64,000 bases of DNA from Kitasatospora sp. NBC_01287 (GCF_026340565.1 NZ_JAPEPB010000001.1:3634501-3698500), one strand, 5' to 3'; counted from the stretch's first letter, positions 24,777-34,755 are shown. Numbers and translations: made by a program. The notes: a model not told the origin generated them from the letters alone.

Positions 24777-27134
24777 CTATTTTTCCGGCGAGTTTCGGGA
24801 CTGGTCCCCGGGCCCTTCGGACGGCTCCCCCGACAGCTCCTGCCGAGCCTGCTCCGCGTCATCCGCGGCGAGGTCGCCGACGGCTTCACCCGAGGGGGCG
24901 TCCGCCGCGGCGGCCCGCACCTCATCGGGGTCTTCCCCCGCGCACAACGAGAGCACGTCGGCCCCGTACTTGTCCAGCTTCATGGCACCGACGCCGGAGA
25001 TCAGGCTGAGTTCACCGGTACTGCCGGGGCTGTCCTCGGCGATCGCCATCAGGGTGGCGTCGGTGAAGACCACGTAGGCCGGCAGCCCCGCCTCCTTGGC
25101 CCGCCGGGAGCGCCACTCGCGCAGGCGCTCGTAGAGGCCCTCGTCCATCGCCGAGGGGCAGCCCTCGCAGCGGCGCAGCTTGCGCTCCACCGCCTCGGTC
25201 AGGGTGCGCCCGCAGACCCGGCACTTGACCGGTCCGCGCGGCGCCCGCCGGGCAGCCGAGCGCTCCGCCCCGGCCCCCGCGCCGCCGCGCCCGCCGGGCG
25301 AGCGCCCGGTGCCCGCCGTGGAGCCCGGGCGCAGCCCGTCCAGGAACCGGCTCGGCTTGCGGCTCGCCCGGCCGCCCGGCGAGCGCGACAGCGCCCAGGA
25401 GAGCGAGAGGTGCTCGCGCGCCCTGGTCACCCCGACGTAGAGCAGGCGGCGCTCCTCCTCCAGTTGCTCGTCGGTCTTGGCGTAGATGATCGGCAGCGTG
25501 CCCTCGGTCAGGCCGACCAGGAAGACGGCGTCCCACTCCAGGCCCTTGGCGGCGTGCAGCGAGGCGAGGGTGACCCCCTCGACCGCCGGGGCGTGCTGGG
25601 CGGCCGCCCGGGCGTCCAACTCGGCCACGTAGGCGGGCAGGTCGGCCGGCTCGCCCGCGGCCCGGCGGGCGGTCTCGAAGTCCTCGGCGAGGCGGGCGAG
25701 CGCGGCCAGCGACTCCCACCGCTCGCGCACCGCGCCGGAGCCGGCCGGCGCGGTCGGGGTGAGGCCTCGGGTGGCCAGCACCGCGCGCACCTGGGCCGCG
25801 AGATCGGGCACGTCCACGGTCAGCGGGTCGCTGGCGGCCCGGGCGGCCCCGCGCAGCAGCAGGCCCGCCTCCCGCACCTCGGGCCGCTCGAAGAACCGCT
25901 CCGCGCCCTTGAGCTGGTAGGAGATGCCGAGGTCGGCCAGCGCCTGCTCGTAGACCTCGGACTGCCCGTTGGTCCGGAACAGCACCGCGATCTCGCTGGC
26001 CCGCACCCCTTGGTCGAGCAGCTCCTTGATCCGGTGCGCGGTGCTCTCCGCCTCGGTGGGCTCGTCCGCGTACTCGACGAAGAGCGGCTCCGGGCCGGCC
26101 GGGCGCTGCGAGACCAACTCCAGCCGGTGCCGGGCGGCCTCGCCGCGGGCCTGCGCCAGCAGCCCGTTGGCCAGGTGCACCACCTGCGGGGTGGAGCGGT
26201 AGTCGCGGACCAGCTTCACCACGGTGGCCTCCGGATGCTTGACCCGGAAGTTCAGCAGGTAGTCGGGGGTGGCACCGGTGAAGGAGTAGATGGTCTGGCT
26301 GGCGTCACCGACCACGCACAGGCTCGCGCCCGAGCCACCGCCGGTCCACTGGTCGAGCAGCCGCTGCTGGAGCGGCGAGACGTCCTGGTACTCGTCGACG
26401 GTGAAGTGCCGGTACTGGGACCTGACCCGCTCGGCGATCTCCGGGCGGTCCTCCAGGATGGCGGCGGTGAGCAGCAGCACGTCCTCGAAGTCGATCACGT
26501 TGCGGTCGCGCTTGGTCTGCTCGTAGGTCGCGTAGACGCGGGCGATCTCGGCCGGATCGCGCGGGGCGTCCCGAGCGGACTTGGCCACCGCGACCGGGTA
26601 GTCGTCCGGCACGATCTGGGTGACCTTGGCCCACTCGATCTCGCTGGTCAGGTCGCGCAGTTCGGTGCGCTGCACCCGCAGGCCGCTGCGCGCGGCGGCC
26701 TCGGCGACCAGCTGCACCTTGCGCTCCAGCAGCCGCGGCACCTCGCCGCCGACCACGCGCGGCCAGAAGTACTGGAGCTGGCGCAGCGCGGCCGCGTGGA
26801 AGGTGCGGGCCTGCACGCCGTCGGCGCCGAGCTGGCGCAGCCGGCCGCGCATCTCGCCGGCCGCCCGCGCGGTGAAGGTGACGGCCAGCACCTGCTGCGG
26901 CTGAAAGACGCCGCTGCGCACCCCGTACGCGATCCGGTGGGTGATCGCCCTGGTCTTTCCCGTCCCGGCGCCCGCCAGCACGCAGACCGGTCCGTGCAGC
27001 GCGGTGGCGACCGCCCGCTGCTCCGGGTCGAGTCCGGCGAGAACGGCGTCCGGATCCGCGGGACGGCCGCCGTGGCCACCGCCGTAACCTCCGCCGTAAC
27101 TGCCCTGGGTGTCGATCGACAGCTCTTCCTGCAT
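24777..27134 (-). CDS. uvrD2: ATP-dependent DNA helicase UvrD2 (UvrD motor, tetra-Cys motif, HRDC)
   Basis: A 785-residue superfamily 1A 3'-5' helicase. Walker A AGAGTGKT is near residue 45, followed by the DEYQDVSPLQQ (Walker B), VGDASQTIYSFTGA and VTRAREHLSLSWA motifs. After the motor comes a tetracysteine element (CRVCGRTLT with CEGCPS) and a C-terminal HRDC domain (AKEAGLPAYVVFTDATLMAIAE, ISGVGAMKLDKYG), the hallmark of UvrD2. A tail rich in Glu and Asp ends the protein. The start is placed at ATG 27134, which has GGAG and AGAGG upstream; ATG 27143 has no room for a ribosome site. It is divergent from mycoredoxin, the usual actinobacterial pairing. Confidence 0.95.
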   Translation of the reverse strand: MQEELSIDTQGSYGGGYGGGHGGRPADPDAVLAGLDPEQRAVATALHGPVCVLAGAGTGKTRAITHRIAYGVRSGVFQPQQVLAVTFTARAAGEMRGRLRQLGADGVQARTFHAAALRQLQYFWPRVVGGEVPRLLERKVQLVAEAAARSGLRVQRTELRDLTSEIEWAKVTQIVPDDYPVAVAKSARDAPRDPAEIARVYATYEQTKRDRNVIDFEDVLLLTAAILEDRPEIAERVRSQYRHFTVDEYQDVSPLQQRLLDQWTGGGSGASLCVVGDASQTIYSFTGATPDYLLNFRVKHPEATVVKLVRDYRSTPQVVHLANGLLAQARGEAARHRLELVSQRPAGPEPLFVEYADEPTEAESTAHRIKELLDQGVRASEIAVLFRTNGQSEVYEQALADLGISYQLKGAERFFERPEVREAGLLLRGAARAASDPLTVDVPDLAAQVRAVLATRGLTPTAPAGSGAVRERWESLAALARLAEDFETARRAAGEPADLPAYVAELDARAAAQHAPAVEGVTLASLHAAKGLEWDAVFLVGLTEGTLPIIYAKTDEQLEEERRLLYVGVTRAREHLSLSWALSRSPGGRASRKPSRFLDGLRPGSTAGTGRSPGGRGGAGAGAERSAARRAPRGPVKCRVCGRTLTEAVERKLRRCEGCPSAMDEGLYERLREWRSRRAKEAGLPAYVVFTDATLMAIAEDSPGSTGELSLISGVGAMKLDKYGADVLSLCAGEDPDEVRAAAADAPSGEAVGDLAADDAEQARQELSGEPSEGPGDQSRNSPEK

Positions 27135-27418
27135 GGGCTCCATCCTCTCAGCCCACATCCTCTTCGCCCGCAGGGCCGACCGGCCCGGGTTCCGACATCC
27201 TGACAGGATCCGCCGACAACCCGTCGCGCGTTGTCCACAGCCCTGGTATGACGATCGGCTCGCCGCGCCAGGCACGGTACGGCCGGGCCGGGCACAGCGG
27301 GGGTGACCGCGGCAGGGCGCAGCAGGAGGTCCCGCCCTGGAATGCGCCCGGCCTCGCGTACGTTGTGCACCGCGAGACCCACCCTCGGTGGCCGATCCCA
27401 GGCGAAGGAGCCCTTTCG

Positions 27419-27673
27419 ATGTCCGGCAGCGTGACGATGTACAGCACGACCTGGTGCGGCTACTGCCAGCGGCTGAAGAGCCAGCTGGACCGCGCGGGCA
27501 TCGGCTACGACGAGATCAACATCGAGCAGGACCCGGAGTCCGCCAAGTTCGTCGAGTCGGCCAACGACGGCAACCAGACCGTCCCGACCGTGCTGGTGGT
27601 GGCCGCGGGCGGCGAGCGCACCGTGATGACCAACCCGAGCCTGCGCCAGGTCCAGGCCGCGCTCGGCGCCTGA
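27419..27673 (+). CDS. mrx1: Mycoredoxin (Mrx1-type glutaredoxin fold)
   Basis: An 84-residue thiol oxidoreductase that reduces mycothiol mixed disulfides. It has the active site WCGYC at about residues 12-16 and the cis-Pro motif TVPTV followed by TNPSLRQVQ, as in actinobacterial mycoredoxin 1. ATG at 27419 has AAGGAG upstream. It shares a divergent promoter region with uvrD2, as in other actinomycetes. No export signal. Confidence 0.93.
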   Translation: MSGSVTMYSTTWCGYCQRLKSQLDRAGIGYDEINIEQDPESAKFVESANDGNQTVPTVLVVAAGGERTVMTNPSLRQVQAALGA

Positions 27674-27696
27674 CGGCCGTCGGCGGGCCGGGGCGG

Positions 27697-28278
27697 TCAG
27701 CCGCGCCGGGCCCGCCACTCCTCGGGGAGCATCCCGTAGACGACCTTGTCGCGCCGCTCCTCGGGGAAGACGATCGACTGCCGGATCACGCCTTCCTGGG
27801 TGAATCCGAGCCGCTCGGCCAGACCCCGGCTGCGGGCGTTGCCGACCTCGATGCTGAGCTGCACCCGGCCGAGCCCGAACGGCCCGAAGGCCTGGTCGAG
27901 CATCACCTCGGCGGCCCGCCGGACCAGCCCGCGCCCCTCGTACTGCTCGGCGATCCAGTAGCCCAGCTCCCCGGAGGCCAGCTCCTGGTTGATCCGCAGG
28001 CTGAGCGAGCCGGCCGGCTCCCAGCGGCCCTCCGGCGCCGCGACGGCCAGCACCACCGGCAGCCTGCCGCCGGCCAGCCAGTCCCGGCCCTCCAGCCCGA
28101 TGAACTCGCGGGTGCTCTGCGGGGTCAGCTCCTCGCGCGCCCACGGCTCCCAGCGGGCCAGCCGCTCACGGTTGGCGATCAGCACCTCGTGGTACTGCTC
28201 GGCGATCTCCTCGGTCTTCGGTATCAGGGCCGCGTCCGGGCCGAGTACGTGGGTGAAGAAGGCGGTGACGGTGGACAT
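27697..28278 (-). CDS. GNAT-family N-acetyltransferase (RimJ/RimL type)
   Basis: A 193-residue acetyltransferase of the RimJ/RimL group. Conserved segments are GELGYWIAEQYEGRGLVRRAAEVML, with the acetyl-CoA loop (Q/R-x-x-G-x-G/A variant YEGRGL), and VQLSIEVGNARSRGLAERLGFTQEGV. The substrate may be a protein N-terminus, antibiotic or small amine and cannot be told. It converges on mycoredoxin with a 23-base gap. Confidence 0.9.
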   Translation of the reverse strand: MSTVTAFFTHVLGPDAALIPKTEEIAEQYHEVLIANRERLARWEPWAREELTPQSTREFIGLEGRDWLAGGRLPVVLAVAAPEGRWEPAGSLSLRINQELASGELGYWIAEQYEGRGLVRRAAEVMLDQAFGPFGLGRVQLSIEVGNARSRGLAERLGFTQEGVIRQSIVFPEERRDKVVYGMLPEEWRARRG

Positions 28279-28388
28279 GCTGGGGCTCCCCTCGTTGACA
28301 ACGCGTCACCTTAGGGCGCTCGCGCGCCGATCCGTCAAGATCATTGCTCCACGTCGTTCCTCCACGACCGGCCGTGCGCGGCCCACCC

Positions 28389-29261
28389 TCACGCCCGCTC
28401 CGCGCGCGGCCGCGCCGCCAACTCGCCCAGCCCGTAGACCAGGCGGCAGCGGTCGGCCGAGTACCGGGTCTCGATCACCCGCACCGGACCGCGCCGGTCG
28501 TAGGTGACCCGGGTCTGCACCAGCAGCGGGATGCCGGGTCCGCCTTGGAACCACTGCGCCTCCTCGGGGCCCGGCATCCGGGAGACCAGCTGGTCCACCG
28601 CGCCGACCTCGATCCGCCCGAGCGCGGCCAGCACCGCCTCGTCCCCGCCCGGCACCGGATCGGGCTCCATCAGCGCGGTGCCGGCCGCGACCCCCGCCCG
28701 GTAGTGGCTCTCCTCGATCGAGTACGGCTCGCGGTCCAGCAACCGCAACTGCCGCCGGACCACCACCGCCTCCCCCGGCCGCAGGCCCAGCCGCTCGGCC
28801 ACGTCCACCCGGGCCCGCACGATCAGCATCTCGAACTCCGCGGTCAGCGCCCGCCCGGCCGCGTCCGCCTCGGCCGCGTAGACCGCGCTGGGTGCGGAGA
28901 GGCCGTCCCGCTGGGCGGGCAGCAGCGGCTCACCGGCGGCGACCGCGGGGCCGGGGACCGCCACGGCGACCTCGGCGACCGGCGCGCCGGCCAACGGCGG
29001 GCCGTAGGCGCGGTGGTCCAGCACCGGGTGCTCGCGCAGGAAGGTCCCCTTGCCCTGCAGCCGCACCAGCCGGCCCTCGTTGACCAGCACGTCCACCGCC
29101 AGCCGGACGGTGTTGCGGGCCACGCCGTACTGCTGCTCCAGTTCGGCCTCCACGGGCAGCGCCGTGTCGCCGCGCCACTCCCCGGCCGCGATCCGCCGGC
29201 GCAGGTCGGCGGCCAGTCGCTGGTACTTGGGAGAGGGAACGCTGCCACTGGAGATGGTCAC
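28389..29261 (-). CDS. GntR-family regulator, HutC subfamily (UTRA ligand domain)
   Basis: A 290-residue repressor. The N-terminal winged helix is KYQRLAADLRRRIAAGEW followed by LPVEAELEQQYGVARNTVRLAVDVLVNEGRL, and a C-terminal UTRA effector domain carries ADVAERLGLRPGEAVVVRRQLRLLDREPYSIEESHY-type features. Such regulators sense sugars, amino sugars or histidine-pathway metabolites. It is not convincingly DasR itself, and no dre-like box lies in its own promoter. The upstream gap to nudC (29262-29479) contains A/T-rich TAATTGGCCATGATTG, a possible operator, but the target genes are not evident from context. Confidence 0.9.
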   Translation of the reverse strand: MTISSGSVPSPKYQRLAADLRRRIAAGEWRGDTALPVEAELEQQYGVARNTVRLAVDVLVNEGRLVRLQGKGTFLREHPVLDHRAYGPPLAGAPVAEVAVAVPGPAVAAGEPLLPAQRDGLSAPSAVYAAEADAAGRALTAEFEMLIVRARVDVAERLGLRPGEAVVVRRQLRLLDREPYSIEESHYRAGVAAGTALMEPDPVPGGDEAVLAALGRIEVGAVDQLVSRMPGPEEAQWFQGGPGIPLLVQTRVTYDRRGPVRVIETRYSADRCRLVYGLGELAARPRAERA

Positions 29262-29479
29262 CCTGGAAATGTAGCGATTCCGCCCAGACCCTCTCAGCTA
29301 AACCGACCATAATTGGCCATGATTGCCCGCCGAACAATAGATCAGCGGCCCGTCCGGACGGCTCTGACCTGCGGCTTCGGTCGGGCCATCAGGCCAGGGC
29401 AACCCGTGCGGGTGAGCGGGACCGGGCAGCGGCAAAGAGGGCGCGGATTAATTTCCGCACGCCCCCCTTGCTATTTCCG

Positions 29480-30421
29480 CTACCAGCGGGCGGTACCCGG
29501 CATCGGCTCGCCGTACCAGCGCTCGATCAGGTGCCGGGCGATCGAGATTCCCGTGGGCGGCACGATCTCCCCGGCCTCCCAGCCGGCCCGCAGGTCCTCC
29601 CGGGAGAACCAGCGCGCCTCGGCCAGCTCCTCGCCGTCCACCGTGATCTCCGCGCCGCCCGGCGCGACCCTGCCCATGAAGCCGAGCATCAGGCTGGCCG
29701 GGAACGGCCACGGCTGGCTGGCCACGTAGCCGACCTCGCCGACCCGCACCCCGGCCTCCTCGAGGACCTCGCGGGCCACCGCCTGCTCGATCGACTCACC
29801 GGGCTCGACGAAGCCGGCCAAGGTGGACCAGCGGCCCTCCGGCCAGAGCGCCTGGCGTCCCAGCAGGCAGCGGTCCTCCTCGTCGGTGATCAGCATGATC
29901 ACCGCCGGGTCGGTCCGCGGGTAGTGCTCGGCCGCGCACGAGGTGCAGCGGCGCAGGTGACCCGCGCCCGCCTTCTCGGTCGGGTGCCCGCAGCGCGAGC
30001 AGAAGCTGTGCGTCCGGTGCCAGTGCTCCAGCGCCACCGCGTGCACCAGCAGGCCCGCGTCCCGGTCCGAGAGGGTGCCGCCGACCTCGCGCAGCCCGGC
30101 CGGGCGGGCGTCGCCGTCCAGTCGACCGGGCAGCGCCTCGCCGGCCAGCGCGAAGTAGGAGACCCCCTCCTCGTCGGTGCCCAGGAAGTAGCGGTCACCG
30201 GTCTGCGGTGCCTCGAAGGAGGGCAGCAGGACCAGCTCGGCACCGGTGTCGGTGTCCACCACGAACGCCTCGCCACCGGAGATCGGCAGCACCTTGGTGG
30301 CGGGGTGGCTCCAGGCCGCCGCCAGCCAGGGCTCGTCCAGGCGGTGCTGGGCGGCCCGGTCCACGCCCGCCCGGGCCAGCGGGAGGGCGGCCGGCAGTTC
30401 GGTGTCAGGCAAGGTACTCAT
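29480..30421 (-). CDS. nudC: NAD(+) diphosphatase NudC
   Basis: A 313-residue Nudix enzyme that hydrolyses NADH/NAD(+) to NMN and AMP and in bacteria also removes NAD caps from RNA. It has the N-terminal domain, a zinc ribbon (CSRC and CTSC), the Nudix box GFVEPGESIEQAVAREVLEEAGV, and the NADH pyrophosphatase signature SQPWPFPASLM. It lies 29 bases downstream of an M20 peptidase gene on the same strand, so the two may form an operon. Length and motifs are complete. Confidence 0.95.
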   Translation of the reverse strand: MSTLPDTELPAALPLARAGVDRAAQHRLDEPWLAAAWSHPATKVLPISGGEAFVVDTDTGAELVLLPSFEAPQTGDRYFLGTDEEGVSYFALAGEALPGRLDGDARPAGLREVGGTLSDRDAGLLVHAVALEHWHRTHSFCSRCGHPTEKAGAGHLRRCTSCAAEHYPRTDPAVIMLITDEEDRCLLGRQALWPEGRWSTLAGFVEPGESIEQAVAREVLEEAGVRVGEVGYVASQPWPFPASLMLGFMGRVAPGGAEITVDGEELAEARWFSREDLRAGWEAGEIVPPTGISIARHLIERWYGEPMPGTARW

Positions 30422-30450
30422 TCGTTGATCCGTCCCCGATCACAGAGTCT

Positions 30451-31863
30451 TCAGTGGTTGCCGGCCGCCGGCCGGTAGTTCTCGGCCAGGTCGCCCCAGA
30501 GGTGGGCGGCGACCTCCACGCCCTTGCGCAGCAGGTCGAGCTCGACCTTCTCGTTGACCGAGTGCCAGCCGTCCGAGGGCACCGAGATGCCGAGGAAGAG
30601 CACCGGCGCCCCGAGCACGTCCTGCAGGTCGGCGGCGGGCCCGGAACCACCCTCGCGGGTGAAGAGGATCTCCTGCTCGAAGGCCCGCTCCATCGCCCGC
30701 ACGGTGGACCGCAGTGCCGGGTGGTCCAGCGGGGTCAGGCAAGGGCGGGTCGCCGCGCGGAAGTTGATCTCGTGCCGGATGCCGGCCGGCAGCTGCCCGG
30801 CCACCCAGTCGGCGACGGCCCGCTCGACCCGCTCCGGGTCCTGCCCGGCCACCAGTCGGAAGGAGATCTTCAGGTGCGCCGCGGCCGGCACGATGGTCTT
30901 GCTGCCGGGGCCGGTGTAGCCGCCCCAGATCCCGTTCACCTCGGCGGTCGGCCGGGCCCAGACCCGCTCCAGGGTCGAGTAGCCGGCCTCGCCCTGGGTG
31001 GCCTGCGACTTCGCGGTCGCCAGCCAGCCCGCCTCGTCGAAGGGGAGCTTGGCGAAGAGCTCGCGCTCCCGCTCGGTCAGCTCGATGACGCCGTCGTAGA
31101 AGCCCGGCACCGCGACCCGGCGGTCGCCGTCGTGCAGCGCGGCGGCCAGCTCCGCGGCGGTGGTGGCCGGGTTGGGCACCGCGCCGCCGAAGGAGCCGGA
31201 GTGGATGTCGCTCAGCGGGCCGAAGAGGTCGATCTGGCAGTCGGCCTTGCCGCGCATGCCGGTGCAGACCGTCGGAGTGCTCTCGCTCCACATCCCGGTG
31301 TCCGAGACGAAGACCAGATCGGCGGCGAGCCGGTGCGCCTCCCGGCGCAGCAGGGCGCCGAAGTGCGGCGATCCGGACTCCTCCTCACCCTCGATCAGCA
31401 GCTTGAGGTTGACGGCCGGCGCGGTGCGCCCGGTGGCGGCCAGGTGGGCGCGCAGGCCGAGCGTGTGGAAGAAGACCTGCCCCTTGTCGTCGGCCGCGCC
31501 CCGGGCGTAGAGGCGGTTGCCGACCACCACCGGCTCGAACGGCTCGGTGTCCCAGCCGTCCTCCTTGGCGGCCGGCTGCACGTCGTGGTGACCGTAGAGC
31601 AGCACGGTGGGCGCATCGGACTCGCCCGAGGGCCACTCGGCGAAGACCGCGGGCAGGCCGTCGGACTCCCAGACCTCCGCGACCGGGAAGCCGGTCTCGC
31701 GGAGCTTCGCCACCAGCCACTCGGCCGACCGGCGGACATCGCCCGCCCGCTCCGGGTCCGCCCCGACGGAGGGGATCCGCAGCCACTCGCCGAGGTCGGC
31801 CAGGAAGGCTGCCTCGTGCTGGTCGATGAAGGAACGGACGACGCTGTCCGAGGTTTTCGTCAT
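30451..31863 (-). CDS. M20 family metallopeptidase/dipeptidase
   Basis: A 470-residue M20/M25/M40 dipeptidase. Metal-binding residues are visible in VLLYGHHDVQP (His, Asp), GAADDKGQVFFH (Asp), IEGEEESGSPHF (catalytic and ligand Glu) and VSDTGMW (Asp), with the distal His late in the sequence. The lid dimerisation domain is in the middle. It is probably cytoplasmic, since there is no signal. The start ATG gives MTKTSDSVVRSFIDQ. A strong hairpin just upstream separates it from the ABC exporter operon, so it has its own promoter, possibly shared with nudC. Confidence 0.92.
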   Translation of the reverse strand: MTKTSDSVVRSFIDQHEAAFLADLGEWLRIPSVGADPERAGDVRRSAEWLVAKLRETGFPVAEVWESDGLPAVFAEWPSGESDAPTVLLYGHHDVQPAAKEDGWDTEPFEPVVVGNRLYARGAADDKGQVFFHTLGLRAHLAATGRTAPAVNLKLLIEGEEESGSPHFGALLRREAHRLAADLVFVSDTGMWSESTPTVCTGMRGKADCQIDLFGPLSDIHSGSFGGAVPNPATTAAELAAALHDGDRRVAVPGFYDGVIELTERERELFAKLPFDEAGWLATAKSQATQGEAGYSTLERVWARPTAEVNGIWGGYTGPGSKTIVPAAAHLKISFRLVAGQDPERVERAVADWVAGQLPAGIRHEINFRAATRPCLTPLDHPALRSTVRAMERAFEQEILFTREGGSGPAADLQDVLGAPVLFLGISVPSDGWHSVNEKVELDLLRKGVEVAAHLWGDLAENYRPAAGNH

Positions 31864-31896
31864 GTGGACGACTTTAGTTCGCCGGACCCGCCGGAT

Positions 31897-31929
31897 GTCG
31901 CCGCGGTCCGCGACGCGGACCGCGGCGAC
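31897..31929 (-). terminator. Terminator of the PadR-ABC exporter operon
   Basis: A perfect 15-bp stem (31897-31911 with 31915-31929) with a 3-base loop, 46 bases past the permease stop codon. Confidence 0.88.
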
Positions 31930-31974
31930 GTGTAACCTCCGTCACCCCTCGCCCTACCCGCCCCACCGGCCCCG

Positions 31975-34755
31975 CTACGCGGCCCGCCGCAGCAGGGTGA
32001 CCCGCGAGCGGGTCAGCGCGCCGGCCAGCAATCCGGCCAGCAGCGGCAGCACCACCAGGGTCAGCGCGATGTTCAGCCAGGGGAAGGCGATCACCGTGTG
32101 CGAGTGGGCCAGCGGCGAATCGGCCATCCCCTCGATCCGCCGCAACGCCACCGCGGGCACCATCCCGCAGACCGTGCCGAGCACCGCTCCCATCGCGGCG
32201 ATCACCCCGCACTGGAAGCCGGAGAGCGAGCGCCGGATCCGCGGCGCCGCTCCGACCGCCGCCAGCGTGGCCAGGTCCTGCTGCGAGTCGGCGGCGGCCA
32301 GACCGGTGGCGATGCCCGCCGCGCCCAGCGCCACCAGGATGGCGAAGCCGGTCAGGCCGAGCCCGACCAGGCTGTGCGCCGGGTGGTAGCCGCGCTCCAC
32401 GTACAGGTTGGCATTGCCGCCGCCGGCGTTCACGAGCGCGGCGCTCGCCCGCTGCTCGTCGGCCGAGGACAACGCCGTGGTCGGCCGCCAGATCGAGCCG
32501 CTGTCGGTGAGCTGCAGACCGAGCCGGGCGGCGGTCTGCGGCGGCATGAGCATCTGCGCGGGCGCCGCGGACACCGGCGCCAGCACCGCGTCGACCGTGA
32601 CCTCGTGGCTCGGCGGCGCCTTGGAGGGGTCCTGGCCGTCCTGATAGGGATCCTGGAGCCGGATGAAGGCCTTGCCGTCCTGGATCATCCGCGGGTCGAA
32701 GACCACCGCCTTGCCGTCGGCCACCGCTTGCTGGGCGGCGCCGCCGGACAGGTCGAAGAGGTTGTGCAACAGGTTCGCGTCGCCCACCACGACCGAGCCG
32801 AAACGGCCGGGCGCGAACTGGTCGGTCAGGCAGCGCGGGTCCGAGAAGGATTGCTGGCGCTCGGTCCCGTCGTGGTACTGCCCGTCGTCCAGCGGGCACC
32901 GGACAGCCGGGGAGGCCACCGCCATCGCGTATCCGCAGTGGCCTGCCGCCTCGTCGCAGCCGGCCGGGTAGCGCAGCGCCGACACGTCGGCCCGCGGCCC
33001 GATGGTGGAGACCGCGCGTTCGACAGCCCCCCGGGCGGTGGCCGCGTCGACGCCGCCGCGCGACGTCGAGAAGACCGAGAGGCTGACCGATCCGCCCGGC
33101 CCCGCGGGGGTGTACGACTGCCGGCCCTCCTCGTCCGCGCTCGCGGAGTAGATGCCGACCGCGACCGCCCCGGCCACCGCCGCCATCACGGCCGCCACGG
33201 CCGGCGCCGTCCGCCCGCGGTGGCGCACCGAGTCGCGCAGCGCCAGCCGGGGGCCGAGCGGCAGCCAGCGGCCCAGCTTGCCGAAGAGGCCGACCACCAT
33301 CGGGGTGCAGGCGACCATGCCCAACTCGGCGATCATCGAGCCGCCGAGCACCGCGGAGCTGCGGCTGCCCATCCCGCGGGTCGCGCCGAGCAGCGCCAGC
33401 CCCGCCCCGCCGGCCAGCATCAGCAGCCCGAGCAGGGTGAGCTTCTTGGACGGCGGCTTGACCGCGCCGCGCCCGGTGAGTGCGGCCACCACGTCCTGCC
33501 GCGAGGCCTGGACGGCCGGGACGAGGGCCGCGAGCAGCCCGGTGACCAGGCCGATCGCCACGATGCCGAGCAGGTCGAGCGGCATCAGCCGCAGCGCCCC
33601 GAGCCGCCGACCGGCCAGCGGCTCGGTCCACTGCCGGGTGAGCGCCACCAGCAGCACGGCCAGCACGACGCCGGTCACCGCCCCGGCCACGCCCAGCAGC
33701 ACGCCGCCACCGAGCACCACCGCCCGCACCTGGGCCCGGTCTCCGCCCGCGGCGGCCAGCAGGCCCAGCTGACGCCGTGAGCGCCTGGCCCCGACGGCGA
33801 AGGCGGGGCCCGCGAGCAGCACGATCTCCAACAGCGCCATGCCGGCCACGGTGACCAGCATCACCACCGCGGTCTTGTTGAAGTAGCTGCCGTGCGACGC
33901 GTTGTCCTGGGCCACGTAGTAGGGCACCTGGGCGCGGGCCGGCGGGTGCAGCACCACGCTGCGCGAGGTGGCCGCGAAGCCGTACTGGTTCAGTTCCTGG
34001 ACCTTGGCCCAGTCGACCGTCGTGCCGGCCGGCAGCCGCACCAGCCAGCCGTCGGCGGCCTGGGCGGCCTGCGGTTGCCCCTGGCTCAACACGCCGGGGC
34101 GGGTGACCACCGCGGTCAGGCCGAGCTCGTCGGGGTACTCGACCACGCCGGTGATGGTGAAGGGCGCGTCACCCACGCCGGCCAGCTTGGTGGTGCCGCC
34201 GACCTTCAGTCCCGAGCCGTCCAGGAAGCGCTGGGTGACGGCGATCTGCTGGTCGTCCACCGGGGCCTTGCCGCGGATCAGGTTGAGCTTGCCGCGCCAG
34301 ACCTGGTCGGTCAGGTCGGCCTCGGTCGCGGTGACCTGCAGCCGGCCGGGCACGCTGGTGGCCCAGATCCGCTGGTCGCCCGCCACCGGGGTCAGCACCG
34401 AACCGGGCGGGAGCAGTTGGGCGGCCAGCTGGGCCGGGTCGGTACCCAGGCTGCGCCGCTGCTGTTCGGTGGGCTGCCGGCCGGCCGGCGAGTCGTTCTC
34501 GCCGTCGCCGGCGAACGGCGCCTGGCTGACGGTGCCGCCGCGCATGTGCGACTCGAGCAGCAGGTCGGCGCGCCCCAGCTGTCGGTCCGCCTGCTCGGCG
34601 GCGGTCAGGTTGCTGCTGCGGTAGGTCACGTCGACGCCGGTCACCCCGAGGATCGGCAGGGCGATCATGGCCAGCACCAGCAGGCTGCGGCCCTTGGCCC
34701 GCAGCGCGTCGCGCCGGGCGATCCGCAGCGCGACCCGCCAACTCACCCACCTCAT
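31975..34755 (-). CDS. FtsX-like ABC transporter permease
   Basis: A 926-residue permease of the MacB/FtsX type. It has an N-terminal membrane anchor (SLLVLAMIALPILGVTGVDV), a large extracytoplasmic domain, then three-helix FtsX modules (VVMLVTVAGMALLEIVLLAG and others), a second external domain, and C-terminal membrane helices ending in VLPLLAGLLAGALTRSR. The double-FtsX architecture is usual for actinobacterial exporters of this size. The start overlaps the ATPase stop codon by 4 bases. The cargo is unknown. Control by the PadR gene two positions upstream suggests induction by a toxic or antibiotic ligand. Confidence 0.92.
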   Translation of the reverse strand: MRWVSWRVALRIARRDALRAKGRSLLVLAMIALPILGVTGVDVTYRSSNLTAAEQADRQLGRADLLLESHMRGGTVSQAPFAGDGENDSPAGRQPTEQQRRSLGTDPAQLAAQLLPPGSVLTPVAGDQRIWATSVPGRLQVTATEADLTDQVWRGKLNLIRGKAPVDDQQIAVTQRFLDGSGLKVGGTTKLAGVGDAPFTITGVVEYPDELGLTAVVTRPGVLSQGQPQAAQAADGWLVRLPAGTTVDWAKVQELNQYGFAATSRSVVLHPPARAQVPYYVAQDNASHGSYFNKTAVVMLVTVAGMALLEIVLLAGPAFAVGARRSRRQLGLLAAAGGDRAQVRAVVLGGGVLLGVAGAVTGVVLAVLLVALTRQWTEPLAGRRLGALRLMPLDLLGIVAIGLVTGLLAALVPAVQASRQDVVAALTGRGAVKPPSKKLTLLGLLMLAGGAGLALLGATRGMGSRSSAVLGGSMIAELGMVACTPMVVGLFGKLGRWLPLGPRLALRDSVRHRGRTAPAVAAVMAAVAGAVAVGIYSASADEEGRQSYTPAGPGGSVSLSVFSTSRGGVDAATARGAVERAVSTIGPRADVSALRYPAGCDEAAGHCGYAMAVASPAVRCPLDDGQYHDGTERQQSFSDPRCLTDQFAPGRFGSVVVGDANLLHNLFDLSGGAAQQAVADGKAVVFDPRMIQDGKAFIRLQDPYQDGQDPSKAPPSHEVTVDAVLAPVSAAPAQMLMPPQTAARLGLQLTDSGSIWRPTTALSSADEQRASAALVNAGGGNANLYVERGYHPAHSLVGLGLTGFAILVALGAAGIATGLAAADSQQDLATLAAVGAAPRIRRSLSGFQCGVIAAMGAVLGTVCGMVPAVALRRIEGMADSPLAHSHTVIAFPWLNIALTLVVLPLLAGLLAGALTRSRVTLLRRAA

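Noticed and set aside
28389..29261. The GntR/HutC regulator as DasR
   Set aside because: The subfamily is right, but there is no amino-sugar transporter or metabolic gene beside it, no dre box at its promoter, and GntR/UTRA paralogues are numerous in streptomycetes.
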